A DNA stretch of 34,133 nt from Candidatus Kaiserbacteria bacterium (GTDB lineage: Bacteria > Patescibacteriota > Minisyncoccia > Phycocordibacterales > UBA2100), in NCBI GenBank assembly GCA_003164215.1, contig PLSR01000020.1, positions 13,158 to 47,290 of the forward strand, read 5' to 3'. A program made the position numbers and the translations under genes. Positions within the stretch are counted from its first letter, which is position 1. Each line of letters begins with the position of its first letter. Under the pieces are notes generated by a model, which saw only the letters and a list, made by a program, of their open reading frames with translations, did not search any database and was not told the DNA's origin. This document shows, piece after piece, positions 14,526 through 23,610 of the stretch.

Positions 14526-15053
14526 ATGAAGAATACAGAACATAACTACGCATTCATTGATAGCCAGAACGTCAATTTGGCGATTCGCGACCAAGGCTGG
14601 CATCTTGATTGGAAGCGGTTCAGGATATATCTGCAAGAAAAATACGGCGTCGAAAAGGCCTTTCTTTTTATCGGATATGTCGAGGGAAACAGCGAATTGT
14701 ATACGGCACTGCAAGATGCTGGTTTTCTTTGTGTGTTCAAACCAACGCTGACATATAAGGATGGAACGACGAAAGGTAATTGCGATGCCGAGCTTGTCTT
14801 GCAGGCGATGATCGAATACCAGAATTTCAATAAGGCCGTAATAGTGACAGGCGACGGTGACTTTTATTGTTTGGCGAAGTATTTTATAGAGCAGGGTAAA
14901 TTAGCGGCCATAGTCGTACCGAATAGATTCAAGTTTTCTGCGCTTTTAAAATTTCAAGTTTGCCGCCCACACCTTCGATTTATGAATGATTTAAAAGAGC
15001 GCTTATCATACAGGGGGGCAAAGAAAAGGCCCCACAAGGACGGGACCTTGTAG
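14526..15053 (+). CDS. NYN-domain (LabA/DUF88-like) protein
   Basis: NYN domains are PIN-fold proteins, many of them metal-dependent ribonucleases. This 175-aa protein shows the family order: AFIDSQNVNLAI with the first acidic residue, KGNCDAELVLQAM with the central acidic residue, and VIVTGDGDFYCLAKYF with the GDGDF motif. These Asp residues probably bind metal. ATG 14526 is used rather than the track start TTG 14511 because NTEHNYAFIDSQN matches the usual start. The gene is AT-richer than its neighbours and unrelated to glycan synthesis, so it may be a recent insertion or simply an unrelated housekeeping gene. RNA substrate unknown. Confidence 0.82.
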   Translation: MKNTEHNYAFIDSQNVNLAIRDQGWHLDWKRFRIYLQEKYGVEKAFLFIGYVEGNSELYTALQDAGFLCVFKPTLTYKDGTTKGNCDAELVLQAMIEYQNFNKAVIVTGDGDFYCLAKYFIEQGKLAAIVVPNRFKFSALLKFQVCRPHLRFMNDLKERLSYRGAKKRPHKDGTL

Positions 15054-15055
15054 GG
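15031..15055 (+). terminator. Possible terminator overlapping the NYN stop codon
   Basis: CCCACAAGG and CCTTGTAGGG can form a 9-pair stem with one mismatch around ACGGGA. The stem includes the TAG stop. The following TTATCTCTT is only moderately T-rich, so termination may be partial. Confidence 0.45.
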
Positions 15056-15089
15056 TTATCTCTTCCGTTGGTGATACGCGTATTATACC

Positions 15090-15095
15090 TATACT
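15090..15095 (+). promoter_or_regulatory. -10 box before glycosyltransferase 15111
   Basis: TATACT lies 15 bases before the ATG; the transcript would have a leader of about 9 bases without an SD. Confidence 0.4.
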
Positions 15096-15110
15096 AGTGA
15101 TGACGTCAAT

Positions 15111-16154
15111 ATGAAGCTTCTCATAGTCACCCAGGCGGTCGACCTCGACGATCCCGTCTTGGGGTTCATGCACCGATGGATCGAAGCATTCGCCACGCGG
15201 TTCGATTCCATCGAAGTGATCTGTCTTAAAAAGGGACGTTCACATCTTCCGGAGAATGTTCATGTGCACTCACTCGGGAAGGAACACGGGACCTCTCGTG
15301 TGAAATATATTTTCAATTTTTATCGCTACCTGTGGGCTCTGCGCGGCTCGTATGACGCGGTCTTCGTGCATATGAATCAGGAGTATGTGCTCTTGGGCGG
15401 GATCTTCTGGCGAATGTCGGGAAAGAAGGTCATTCTCTGGCGTAATCACAAGAAGGGCACGTGGACGACACGACTTGCCGGTATGATCGCACATACAGTG
15501 TGCTATACGTCAGCCGCCGCGTACGTCGCGCATTTTAAGAACGCGGTACAAATGCCGATCGGCATCGATACTGATATATTCGTTCCACCTGCAAGCCCGC
15601 CTCCAGCGAATTCGATACTATTTCTCGGTCGTATCGATGCGGTGAAGAAACCGATCGAGTTCCTTGATGCCTTGAAGATCCTCGTGGATCAAAATGTGGA
15701 TTTTCATGCGGACATTTACGGCGACCCAACATATCCGGATGATCCATATTTCGTGCAGTTCAAAGATGCGGCACGGTCACTCCTCGCGAGCGGTCGTGTG
15801 ATGCTCCACCCATCCGTCCCGAACGAACAGACGCCGAAGGTCTATGGCGCACATCAGATCTACGTCAATCTCACGCCATCCGGCTCGTTCGACAAAACGA
15901 TCGGCGAGGCAATGGCGTGTGGTTGCATCGTCGTCGTAGCGAACGACGCTGTGCAAAAATATATCAGCGAAGAACAGCTTATCGATCCCGTTTCAGCAGC
16001 TTCCCTCGGAACCGGTATTCGGCTAGCTCTGAATTTGTCGGAAGGTGAGCGTAAATCGCGAAAGCATAGGTCACGAGAATATGTGATGCGGGAGCACTCG
16101 CTTTCGCTTTTGGTAGAAAAATTGGCGTACGCATTGGGAACAAAAACATTATGA
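15111..16154 (+). CDS. GT-B glycosyltransferase (GT4-like)
   Basis: A 347-aa GT-B protein. The N-terminal domain begins MKLLIVTQAVDLDDPVLGFM. The donor domain shows MPIGIDTDIF, ILFLGRIDAVKKPIEFLDAL and VNLTPSGSFDKTIGEAMACGCIVVVAND. The first Glu of EX7E is a Gly here (GSFDKTIGE), a pattern seen in a subset of these enzymes. Donor and acceptor unknown. The 3' end overlaps the next gene by ATGA, so the two glycosyltransferases are translationally coupled. Confidence 0.85.
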   Translation: MKLLIVTQAVDLDDPVLGFMHRWIEAFATRFDSIEVICLKKGRSHLPENVHVHSLGKEHGTSRVKYIFNFYRYLWALRGSYDAVFVHMNQEYVLLGGIFWRMSGKKVILWRNHKKGTWTTRLAGMIAHTVCYTSAAAYVAHFKNAVQMPIGIDTDIFVPPASPPPANSILFLGRIDAVKKPIEFLDALKILVDQNVDFHADIYGDPTYPDDPYFVQFKDAARSLLASGRVMLHPSVPNEQTPKVYGAHQIYVNLTPSGSFDKTIGEAMACGCIVVVANDAVQKYISEEQLIDPVSAASLGTGIRLALNLSEGERKSRKHRSREYVMREHSLSLLVEKLAYALGTKTL

Positions 16155-17365
16155 ACGAGAAAAAAATTCACGTTGCATACGTGGTCAACAGCATACTCAT
16201 CGCAGGCGCGGAGATGACCGTGTTCGAAACGGCAGCGCATCTCGATCGAGAACGATTCTCTCCGACAGTGTATGCCTTAAGTGATTATGGCAACGCGCGT
16301 TCATCGCTCGCGTCACGATTTCAAGAGGCACAGATACCGCTTGTGTTCTTGGATGCGGGCAAGAAGGTCGGTATCATAAGCGCGATACGCATGTTGCGCA
16401 CACAGTTCCACGTATCGCGTCCCGACATCCTACATTGTCATCTTCCGGACGCGGTCATCGCCGGAGGCATTGCTGCCGCGAGCATGCACATACCGTTCAT
16501 CATCCATGAAGATCAGACACAGAGGTTTCATTCATGGAAGATTCGATTGATGTATCGCTTGCTTAGACCATTCTCGGCGCTCACTGTCTGTTATGCGGAT
16601 AGTATCGAAGAGGATATCTTCGGCGTCGCACATGTGCTCGATGCTCAACCTGAAAAGATCGAATACAGATCATGTACCATTTCCAATGGCATTGACGTAG
16701 CCCGAGTCGAAGACGTTACATTGAGCGTTGATCGTCATCAAAAACGCCGCGAGCTCGGTTGGACCGACACAGATATCGTCATTGTATCGACCGCACGGTT
16801 CATCGAATGGAAGGGGCATCGACAGCTCGTTGAAGCTTTTGCATCCGTGGTGGAAAAGGTTCCAAATGCGAGACTTTTTATTGCTGGCGGCGGAGCGATA
16901 CATCAGGAACTCTGTGACCGTGTAAGCGAGCTCGGGCTTACAGAACGGGTGCAATTGCCTGGAGTGCGCACCGATATCTACGAGATCCTTACTGTTGCTG
17001 ACATTTTTTCACTCGCGTTTATTTATGGAAAAGGCCGCGAAGCCGAGGCGATTGGAATTGCCGGATTCGAAGCGATGGCATGCGGCTTGCCGATTGTCGT
17101 CAGTGACTATGCCGGAGCTCTGCAACACACAGAAAATGGTAAAAACGGCATTATTGTCCGGCGAGATGACAAGGAGGCATTATCTGCCGCCCTGACCCGT
17201 CTTGCAGGCGATGCAACGTTGCGCCAACAAATGGGAGAGTCGGCGCACCACTACGCGCTCCGCCACTTGGATTGGCGGACTATAGTACCCATATACGAAC
17301 GAATATATTCTTTACTATCGATCAATGAAGGCGGAGATCACTCGGAACCACGAGAGTCTTTGTAA
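16151..17365 (+). CDS. GT4-family glycosyltransferase
   Basis: This 404-aa GT-B enzyme has the typical start VVNSILIAGAEMTVFETAAHL with the GAE motif, DILHCHLPDAVIAGG, ISNGIDVARVE, IVIVSTARFIEWKGHRQLVEAF, LFIAGGGAIHQEL and the EX7E motif within EAIGIAGFEAMACG, then PIVVSDYAGA. It belongs with the preceding glycosyltransferase through a 4-base overlap. Its last 28 bases overlap, tail to tail, the end of the minus-strand aminotransferase gene. Specificity cannot be read. Confidence 0.9.
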   Translation: MNEKKIHVAYVVNSILIAGAEMTVFETAAHLDRERFSPTVYALSDYGNARSSLASRFQEAQIPLVFLDAGKKVGIISAIRMLRTQFHVSRPDILHCHLPDAVIAGGIAAASMHIPFIIHEDQTQRFHSWKIRLMYRLLRPFSALTVCYADSIEEDIFGVAHVLDAQPEKIEYRSCTISNGIDVARVEDVTLSVDRHQKRRELGWTDTDIVIVSTARFIEWKGHRQLVEAFASVVEKVPNARLFIAGGGAIHQELCDRVSELGLTERVQLPGVRTDIYEILTVADIFSLAFIYGKGREAEAIGIAGFEAMACGLPIVVSDYAGALQHTENGKNGIIVRRDDKEALSAALTRLAGDATLRQQMGESAHHYALRHLDWRTIVPIYERIYSLLSINEGGDHSEPRESL

Positions 17366-18462
17366 AATTCTTTGATCGCCTCCACGATTCTATCGATTTC
17401 TTCGAAGGCCAGTTCAGGATACAAAGGGAGCGACAAAATTCTTGAAGCCAAATGCTCCGCAATCGGGAAATCACCCCTTTTATGTTTTAATTCTCTATAC
17501 GCTTTTTGCAAATGAATGGGGATAGGGTAATGAATATTCCCAAAGATATTTCTGTCCTTCAGGAATTGCAACAGACGATCTCTTTTGTCGGTAACAATAC
17601 AGTAAACGTGAAAGACGTGTTTTATATTCGGATCGATCGCCGGAGTTTTGAGAGGCAAACCTTTTAACGTTTCATTGTAGTATCTTGCCAACTCGAGACG
17701 ACGGTCACTCCATTGTTCCACATGAGGCAGTTTTACGTTCAAGATCGCCGCTTGAATAGTGTCGAGTTTCGAGTTGTGGCCTTTTATTGTGTGTATATAT
17801 TTTTTGGTTTGCCCAAAGTAGCGGAGCAATCGTAGTTTCTTGGCCAGTACGGCGTTGTTGGTGGTGATAGCGCCTCCGTCGCCATAGCATCCAAGATTTT
17901 TACCTGGGTAAAAACTGTACGCGCACGCGATGCCAAAATTCCCAACTCTTTTTCCCTTGAATCGTGCGCCGTGCGCTTGCGCTGCATCCTCGACCACCAA
18001 TAAGCCGTGTTTTTTTGCAATAGACATGATCGCATCCATTTGTGCGGCCTGTCCATAGAGATGCGTCACCGCGATCACTTTGGTCTTGCGCGTGATGGCC
18101 TTCTCGATCTTTTTTGGGTCGATATTGAACGATGCGGGATCACAGTCGACGAAGACAACTTTTGCGCCTACAAAGCTTGGAGCCAAGGCAGTCGAGATAT
18201 ATGAGTTTACGGGCACGATGACTTCATCGCCCTTTTGCAGCTCCAGTGCTTCAAAGATCAACTCCAACGCAGATTGCCCGGAACCGGTACCGATACAATA
18301 TTTAGTCTCGCAAAACCTTGCAAAGGCGTTTTCAAATGCGGAGACGTCAGGTCCGTTTATGAATGCGGTGGTGTCGATGACCCGCTGTATCGCTGCGTCG
18401 ATCTCCGGTTTCAGGCTGAGATATTGTTTCTTGAGATCTACGAATTGTATCGGTTCGTCCAT
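17338..18462 (-). CDS. DegT/DnrJ/EryC1/StrS sugar aminotransferase (FdtB/WlbC-like)
   Basis: PLP-dependent enzymes of this family transfer an amino group from glutamate to a keto sugar nucleotide. Landmarks are FVDLKKQYLSLKPEIDAA, GTGSGQSALELI, DEVIVPVNSYISTALA, VEDAAQAHGA and the PLP-lysine K188 in SFYPGKNLGCYGDGGA. NSKLDTIQAAIL is also typical. The FYPGKNLG form resembles FdtB/WlbC-type 3-aminotransferases more than ArnB. ATG 18462 starts at the family N-terminus (373 aa); the track start at 18543 overlaps the upstream gene. It lies 28 bases after the ArnA-like gene, so the two form a minus-strand operon. The hexapeptide acetyltransferase at 20889 could N-acetylate its product. Confidence 0.88.
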   Translation of the reverse strand: MDEPIQFVDLKKQYLSLKPEIDAAIQRVIDTTAFINGPDVSAFENAFARFCETKYCIGTGSGQSALELIFEALELQKGDEVIVPVNSYISTALAPSFVGAKVVFVDCDPASFNIDPKKIEKAITRKTKVIAVTHLYGQAAQMDAIMSIAKKHGLLVVEDAAQAHGARFKGKRVGNFGIACAYSFYPGKNLGCYGDGGAITTNNAVLAKKLRLLRYFGQTKKYIHTIKGHNSKLDTIQAAILNVKLPHVEQWSDRRLELARYYNETLKGLPLKTPAIDPNIKHVFHVYCIVTDKRDRLLQFLKDRNIFGNIHYPIPIHLQKAYRELKHKRGDFPIAEHLASRILSLPLYPELAFEEIDRIVEAIKEFYKDSRGSE

Positions 18463-18490
18463 AATTCGTCTTCGTGCTGACGGATAGAGA

Positions 18491-19573
18491 TCACTTACGT
18501 GCGTAGGCGCCCTTCTTCTTCGGAACTTTTTTTGCCGCGTCAAAAAGTTCTACGTACGCCATGAACGTTTTATCGATCATAGTGGGGAAGTCCACCTTCG
18601 GCGTCCAATCCAGATCTGCGACGGTATTTTCGATGAACGGTACGCGATTATTCACATCCTCGTATCCTTCACCGTAGTGCTGTTTGGCGGTCTTACTTAC
18701 TATCTGAACCTTTTTTATCTTATCCTTAAAATACCGATAATTCGGCGCTTTTTGGACTATCTGATCAGCCAATTCTTTGATGGAGTGATTGTTATAGGGA
18801 TTGCCGATATTATAGATCTTGCCATAGGCGATGCCGTTCTTGTTCTCGATTATCTTCATGAGCGCATCGATGCAGTCGTCTACATAGGTAAAGGACCGTC
18901 GAGCCATTCCGGCATCCACCAAGATCAAGTTCTCTCCGCGCAACACGTTCCCCAAGAATTGAGTGATCACTCGTGCGCTGCCTTTGCCTTTGCGATCGAT
19001 GTCGTCCAATCCGATCCCTGTCCAGTTAAACGGCCTGAAGATGGTGAAGCGAAGCTTCCGGTGCGTGCCATATGCCCAGATAACGCGGTCCATCATTTGT
19101 TTAGCAGTGGAGTAGATCCAGCGACTGCGATGAATCGGTCCCACGACAAGCGGAGAAGTCTCCGGATTAAAGATATTGTCAGGTGACATGCCATACACTT
19201 CGCTGGTCGATGGCCAAATCAAATACTTATCATACTTCGCACACAATCTGACGATCGGCAAATTTGCCTCGAAGTCGACCTCGAAGACCTTTAGAGGGTC
19301 TACCATGTAGGTCTGCGGAGTGGCGATACCGGCCAAAGGCAGCACCGTGTCGGCAGCCTTAACGATCTTCTCGATTGTCTTTATGTCCTTGGTGAGGTCT
19401 CCCTTGTAAAAGGTGAACCGTTTGTTATGTCTATCCGAAGCGATTCGCGTTTCGGATATGTCAAAGCCGATCACTTTCCAGTCGGTCGTATCAAGAATTC
19501 TGCGCAACAAGTGGTGTCCTATGAAGCCATTTACCCCGAAAATCGCAACTGTCTTTGTCTGTTTTTGCGCCAT
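18491..19573 (-). CDS. ArnA-like UDP-glucuronate decarboxylase (stand-alone SDR)
   Basis: This 360-aa extended SDR closely resembles the C-terminal decarboxylase domain of ArnA, which converts UDP-glucuronate to UDP-4-keto-pentose. It shows IFGVNGFIGHHLLRRIL, VLPLAGIATPQTYMVDPLKVFEVDFEANL, PSTSEVYGM, VGPIHRSRWIYSTAKQMMDR, FRPFNWTG, RSFTYVDDCIDAL and YGEGYEDVNNRVPFIENT. The Ser and Glu of STSE and the Arg of NNRVP correspond to the decarboxylation residues described for ArnA (S433, E434, R619). The formyltransferase half of ArnA is absent. A lysine-rich tail (KKVPKKKGAYARK) is added. ATG 19573 is chosen from the family N-terminus. The upstream gene is divergent, with 62 bases between the starts. 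Confidence 0.87.
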   Translation of the reverse strand: MAQKQTKTVAIFGVNGFIGHHLLRRILDTTDWKVIGFDISETRIASDRHNKRFTFYKGDLTKDIKTIEKIVKAADTVLPLAGIATPQTYMVDPLKVFEVDFEANLPIVRLCAKYDKYLIWPSTSEVYGMSPDNIFNPETSPLVVGPIHRSRWIYSTAKQMMDRVIWAYGTHRKLRFTIFRPFNWTGIGLDDIDRKGKGSARVITQFLGNVLRGENLILVDAGMARRSFTYVDDCIDALMKIIENKNGIAYGKIYNIGNPYNNHSIKELADQIVQKAPNYRYFKDKIKKVQIVSKTAKQHYGEGYEDVNNRVPFIENTVADLDWTPKVDFPTMIDKTFMAYVELFDAAKKVPKKKGAYARK

Positions 19574-19635
19574 ATGATTATGCTTTACACGGCATGTTAG
19601 CATCTCTAATTACAAAGTGCTACAGTAATAAAAAT
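19574..19635. promoter_or_regulatory. Divergent promoter region
   Basis: This 62-base AT-rich gap separates two divergent starts. On the plus strand TACAGT (19621-19626) ends 9 bases before ATG 19636. On the minus strand CATAAT (19582-19577) ends 3 bases before ATG 19573, closer than is usual. No SD is seen on either side. Confidence 0.4.
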
Positions 19636-20814
19636 ATGAAATGCAAAATATGTAGGGAAGATTCTTCAACGATGTTTCTAGATCTCGGCAAGCAGCCATT
19701 GGCCAACAAATATCCCAAACAAGAAGATTTTGTGCATGAGGATTTCTTTCCCGAGCAGGTTTTCTTTTGTACCAACTGCCGAAATGTTCAGTTGGGCACT
19801 ATCATTTCTCGCGAACGGATGTTCGAGGACTATTATTATCTATCTAGTGTCAATCAGGGTCTCGTCCGTCATTTTAATTCGCTGGCAGGCAAATTAAAAG
19901 ACTCAAAGTTCGTCTTGGACGTGGGCTCGAACGATGGAATTTTACTAAGGCCGCTTAAAGAATTGGGAGTGAAATTTTTAGGTGTCGACCCGTCCGTCAA
20001 TGTCTCAAAGATAGCGAACGATGCCGGTCTCACGACCATTACCGCCTTTTTTGACGCTGAGTCGGCGAATGAAGTGAGGACCAAGTATGGAAATCCTGAC
20101 GTGATCGTGGCGAGCAGTATCTTTACACATTTGGAAGACCCGCATCTTTTTATGAATGCGGTCAAAGAAATACTCACCGAAGATGGAAAATTTATCATAG
20201 AAGTCGAATATATCGGCAATATTATTCGCGATGTGCAATTCGAACGGTTTTATTTGGACAGGATCTTCTATTATTCGCTCTCTTCTCTCGCGAAGCTAGC
20301 TGAGCTCCATGAAATGTATATCCAAGATGTAGAGATGATCGAACCGCACGGGGGATCGTTGCAAGTCACGTTCATTCGCGCAGGTCAGGGTGCGGCACCG
20401 ACGGATAGAGTTGCCAACATGCTTAATGAAGAAGCAAAAAACTTATCTCTGCCAAAATTACTTGAATTCAAAAACGTCGTTGATGAGAGTGTCGGGGCTT
20501 TCAAAGATATGCTGATAGCATTAAAAGATTCCGGAGTAAAAGTTGCTGGGTATGGGTGTCCGGCACGTGTCACCACAATTACCAATTACGGTGATATAGG
20601 ACCGGATTTGGTCGAGTTTATTGTCGACGATTCGCCGCTCAAGCAAAACAAATTTTCTCCCGGTAAGCATATTCCGATCGTTCCAAACGCATATTTAGCC
20701 GATCACAAGCCAGAATTACTTGTCGTCTTCGCGTTCGAATACATCGACGATATTCGCAAAAAAACGGACAATGCCTATCGATATCTCATACCGATTCCTC
20801 CGAGGGAAGTGTAG
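19636..20814 (+). CDS. Sugar C-methyltransferase (TylCIII/NovU family)
   Basis: This 392-aa protein has the three-part layout of deoxysugar C-methyltransferases. First comes a zinc-binding N-terminal domain with CKIC (residues 3-6) and FFCTNCRNVQLG. A SAM-binding core follows with FVLDVGSNDGILL and FLGVDPS. The C-terminal C-methyltransferase domain has VEYIGNII, EPHGGSLQV, VAGYGCPARVTTITNY and FIVDDSPLKQNKFSPG. These enzymes methylate C3 or C5 of keto-deoxysugar nucleotides such as those made by RmlB or Gmd. ATG 19636 gives the family N-terminus; the track start at 19555 would overlap the divergent gene. Confidence 0.88.
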   Translation: MKCKICREDSSTMFLDLGKQPLANKYPKQEDFVHEDFFPEQVFFCTNCRNVQLGTIISRERMFEDYYYLSSVNQGLVRHFNSLAGKLKDSKFVLDVGSNDGILLRPLKELGVKFLGVDPSVNVSKIANDAGLTTITAFFDAESANEVRTKYGNPDVIVASSIFTHLEDPHLFMNAVKEILTEDGKFIIEVEYIGNIIRDVQFERFYLDRIFYYSLSSLAKLAELHEMYIQDVEMIEPHGGSLQVTFIRAGQGAAPTDRVANMLNEEAKNLSLPKLLEFKNVVDESVGAFKDMLIALKDSGVKVAGYGCPARVTTITNYGDIGPDLVEFIVDDSPLKQNKFSPGKHIPIVPNAYLADHKPELLVVFAFEYIDDIRKKTDNAYRYLIPIPPREV

Positions 20815-20888
20815 TCAGTAGTGAGATTTTACAAAAGGGCCACATATACTTACTTGGAAAGACCTTAAAATAAAAGACTCTGTAATAT

Positions 20889-21371
20889 ATGGAAAACAAA
20901 ATGCAATGTATCGCACCTGACGTCATTATCGGTAAGGATGTAAGGCTCAACGCCTTCATCAATCTCTATGGTTGTTCGATAGGTGATGAGTCAATGATCG
21001 GAACATTCGTCGAGATCCAGGGCGGCGCGGTGGTCGGGAATAAATGCCGGATCCAAAGTCATACCTTTATTTGCGAAGGAGTGACGATCGAAGACAATGT
21101 CTTCGTTGGTCACGGTGTTATGTTCATAAATGATGCGCATCCTCGTGCCGTACGTCCTGATGGACAGCCCCAGACGCGCGCGGATTGGGGGGGCCGGATC
21201 GTTAAGACTATAGTAAAGAAAGGCGCATCCATCGGAAGCAATGCCACGATCCTTGGCGGTATCACGATCGGCGAGGATGCGACTGTCGGAGCAGGAGCCG
21301 TTGTCACTAAAGACGTTCCCACTGGCATGACGGTCGTCGGTAATCCGGCTCGTGTTCTTGAGAAGAAGTGA
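20889..21371 (+). CDS. Left-handed beta-helix N-acetyltransferase (FdtC/WlbB-like)
   Basis: This 160-aa hexapeptide-repeat protein has repeats such as VIIGKDVRL, CSIGDESMIG, AVVGNKCRI, VTIEDNVFVGHG, ASIGSNATILGGITIGEDATVGAG and PTGMTVVGNPAR. Proteins of this size and pattern (FdtC, WlbB, WbpD) acetylate the amino group of 3-amino sugar nucleotides and act as trimers. It probably works with an aminotransferase such as the DegT protein at 17338. An earlier ATG is unlikely; M5 (20901) is an alternative start. A TATACT at 20845-20850 is a possible -10. Its stop overlaps the next gene by GTGA. Confidence 0.88.
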   Translation: MENKMQCIAPDVIIGKDVRLNAFINLYGCSIGDESMIGTFVEIQGGAVVGNKCRIQSHTFICEGVTIEDNVFVGHGVMFINDAHPRAVRPDGQPQTRADWGGRIVKTIVKKGASIGSNATILGGITIGEDATVGAGAVVTKDVPTGMTVVGNPARVLEKK

Positions 21372-22534
21372 CGTCTATGCCGGTTCCAAAGGTCACCGTC
21401 GCGATCGACACGACATTCATGGATCGCCGCAAAGCGAAGGGCACCGCGATCTGGATCCGTGAGATCGTTACAGAGTTGAAGAACTATCGGGATGAATTCG
21501 ATATCACCCTCATTCATCGCGAGAAGATCCCCGAAGACCCGCTCTACCAAGATTTCAATGAGATCGTGATACCGCGCTTGCCATTGCCAAAGTTCGCTGG
21601 TTTTTTTTCGGAACTGTGCTTCTTCCTGACGACGAAACAGCGATTTGATATTTACTATTTTGCGTACTCGCGTCTTTATCCAAGCTTCTGGCTCGCGCCT
21701 GCCCGAAGAATCGTCTATGCCGCGATGGATGGAGGACCGCTTACCGCAGGCTTCACGGCATACGGAACTAATCCAAAAGTTTCATCGATGACGCGGCGTT
21801 TTATCTCAAAAGTCGATATGTTCATCGCACTGAGCAATTTCGGGAGCAAGGGGATCAGAGAGACATATCATGTCGCGGCGGAAAAAGTTCGTACGGTCTA
21901 CTGCGGCGTCAGCGCCATCTTCAGACCGCTTGCGGGTCGGGAAGCTCTCAAAGAGGAGGTCCTGAAAAAATATGGCATTCGCTCGCCGTACATTCTCGAT
22001 GTCTCACGGTTCGATCCGCACAAAAATATCCTCAACCTCCTGCGCGCATTTAAGAACTTTCTCGACGAGAATCACACGGCTCATACGCTTGTCTTCGTCG
22101 GCGGACGGCACATGCCGGATTATTCTGACGAAGTCGAACGGCTTATAGCGGAGCTCGGTCTCTCGGATCGAGTGTACGTCGCCCCGTATATCGAAGAGGC
22201 GGATCTGCCGAAGGTCTATAATGCATCGGATTTTTTCATTTTCCCATCTTTTTATGAAGGATTTGGTATGCCAGCCGCCGAAGCTATGGCGTGCGGTACA
22301 CCGGTCGTCGTATCGGACACGCCTGCGCTCGTAGAGATCACTGGGAGAGCTGCGGAGATCGTGGATCCGCACGAAGCAGATTCTATAGCCCGCGGTATGA
22401 CGCGTATGCTCGACGGATCGCATCGTGACGCACTTGCTCAAAAAGGTATCGAACGCGCCGCGATCTTCACCTGGAAAGCGAGCGGGAAGGACATTACCGA
22501 TATATTTCGCAGGGTCGCAGCTTTGGATAAATAG
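21368..22534 (+). CDS. GT4-family glycosyltransferase
   Basis: A 388-aa GT-B enzyme. It shows VAIDTTFMDRRKAKGTAIW at the N-terminus, VDMFIALSNFGSKGI, VYCGVSAIFRPL, YILDVSRFDPHKNILNLLRAF, LVFVGGRHMPDY and the EX7E motif EGFGMPAAEAMACG followed by PVVVSDTPALVEI. This resembles the mannosyl/rhamnosyl-transferase branch of GT4 (WbaZ/RfaG-like), though donor specificity is inference. The GTG at 21368 overlaps the previous stop (GTGA) and suggests coupling; ATG 21377 is an equally possible start. Confidence 0.88.
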   Translation: MTSMPVPKVTVAIDTTFMDRRKAKGTAIWIREIVTELKNYRDEFDITLIHREKIPEDPLYQDFNEIVIPRLPLPKFAGFFSELCFFLTTKQRFDIYYFAYSRLYPSFWLAPARRIVYAAMDGGPLTAGFTAYGTNPKVSSMTRRFISKVDMFIALSNFGSKGIRETYHVAAEKVRTVYCGVSAIFRPLAGREALKEEVLKKYGIRSPYILDVSRFDPHKNILNLLRAFKNFLDENHTAHTLVFVGGRHMPDYSDEVERLIAELGLSDRVYVAPYIEEADLPKVYNASDFFIFPSFYEGFGMPAAEAMACGTPVVVSDTPALVEITGRAAEIVDPHEADSIARGMTRMLDGSHRDALAQKGIERAAIFTWKASGKDITDIFRRVAALDK

Positions 22535-22548
22535 CGAGTCTTTGTTAG

Positions 22549-22554
22549 TATTCT
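22549..22554 (+). promoter_or_regulatory. -10 box, leaderless, for gmd
   Basis: TATTCT ends 7 bases before ATG 22562; an overlapping TAGTAT (22546-22551) is an alternative. No SD is visible. Confidence 0.35.
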
Positions 22555-22561
22555 CTGAACT

Positions 22562-23593
22562 ATGGCGAAAAAACCTAAAGCCTTAATTACCGGTATCAGT
22601 GGGCAGGATGGTTCATACCTGGCCGAACTCCTTTTTGATAAAGGATACGATGTATATGGTCTGCTGCGTCGCACGAGCGCGGGGCCGCCGCCGTATATAG
22701 AGGATCTTCACCTCGCAAAAAAGCTTTCATATGTCTACGGCAATGTGCGCGACCTTAGCACGATACGCATTGCGATGGAAGAAGTGCGTCCCGACGAGGT
22801 CTACAATCTTGCGGCACAATCGCACGTCTGGGTCTCTTTTAAGGTTCCCGATGAGACATGGGAGACGAATTTTTACGGTGTGGGGCGCGTCGTCAACGAG
22901 GCGATGCGCGTGAACAAAGACGTGCGCGTCTATCAAGCCTCGACGAGTGAGATGTTCGGCTCGACTCCGCCGCCGCAGAGCGAAGCGTCGCCGTTCTCAC
23001 CCGTCTCACCCTATGCGGAGGCGAAGCTCAAAGCACACGAAGAATTTATCGTTGCGTATCGCGAGAAATATGGCCTCTTCGCGGCATCCGGCATTCTCTT
23101 TAATCATGAATCACCGCGCCGCGGTAAACATTTCGTCACGCGCAAGATCACACACTCGCTCGCGAAGATCAAACTCGGGCTCCAGGACAAGTTGGAACTC
23201 GGGAATCTCGAAGCGAAACGAGACTGGGGCTACGCGGGAGATTATGTCGAGGCCATGCATCTGATACTCCAGCAGAAGAAGGCGGACGATTATGTGATCG
23301 CGACCGGCGAGTCGCACACCGTGCGAGATTTCGTCAATGCAGCCGCGGCTGCGCTCGACATGCCGATCACGTGGGAAGGCGAAGGAGCGCACGAGGTCGG
23401 AAAGGATAAGAACGGCAAGGTCATCATCGGTGTGGATCCGGAATTCTATCGTCCGAATGAGGTACATTACCTTCTGGGGGACCCGAACAAGGCGCGCGAG
23501 CGGCTCGGCTGGACTCGGAAGGTCTCGTTCGATCAACTTGTCACGATGATGGTCAAAAGTGACTATGATTCGCTGAAACATCTTGCACCGTAA
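22562..23593 (+). CDS. gmd: GDP-mannose 4,6-dehydratase
   Basis: Gmd converts GDP-D-mannose to GDP-4-keto-6-deoxy-D-mannose, the precursor of GDP-fucose, GDP-rhamnose, GDP-perosamine and others. The 343-aa sequence has every family mark: ALITGISGQDGSYLAELL, YGLLRRTS, YGNVRDLSTI, VYNLAAQSHVWVSFKVP, QASTSEMFGSTP, SPYAEAKLKAH with the Tyr/Lys pair, LFNHESPRRGKHFVTRKI, GNLEAKRDWGYAGDYVEAM and the C-terminal FYRPNEVHYLLGDPNKARERLGW. No GDP-fucose synthase or Rmd lies in this window, so the product may go to the aminotransferases here or to enzymes elsewhere. Confidence 0.96.
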   Translation: MAKKPKALITGISGQDGSYLAELLFDKGYDVYGLLRRTSAGPPPYIEDLHLAKKLSYVYGNVRDLSTIRIAMEEVRPDEVYNLAAQSHVWVSFKVPDETWETNFYGVGRVVNEAMRVNKDVRVYQASTSEMFGSTPPPQSEASPFSPVSPYAEAKLKAHEEFIVAYREKYGLFAASGILFNHESPRRGKHFVTRKITHSLAKIKLGLQDKLELGNLEAKRDWGYAGDYVEAMHLILQQKKADDYVIATGESHTVRDFVNAAAAALDMPITWEGEGAHEVGKDKNGKVIIGVDPEFYRPNEVHYLLGDPNKARERLGWTRKVSFDQLVTMMVKSDYDSLKHLAP

Positions 23594-23610
23594 CACATAT
23601 CTCTAGAGCC

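Noticed and set aside
15195-15225. tRNA T-loop-like GGTTCGATTCC
   Set aside because: It lies inside a glycosyltransferase gene without the rest of a cloverleaf.
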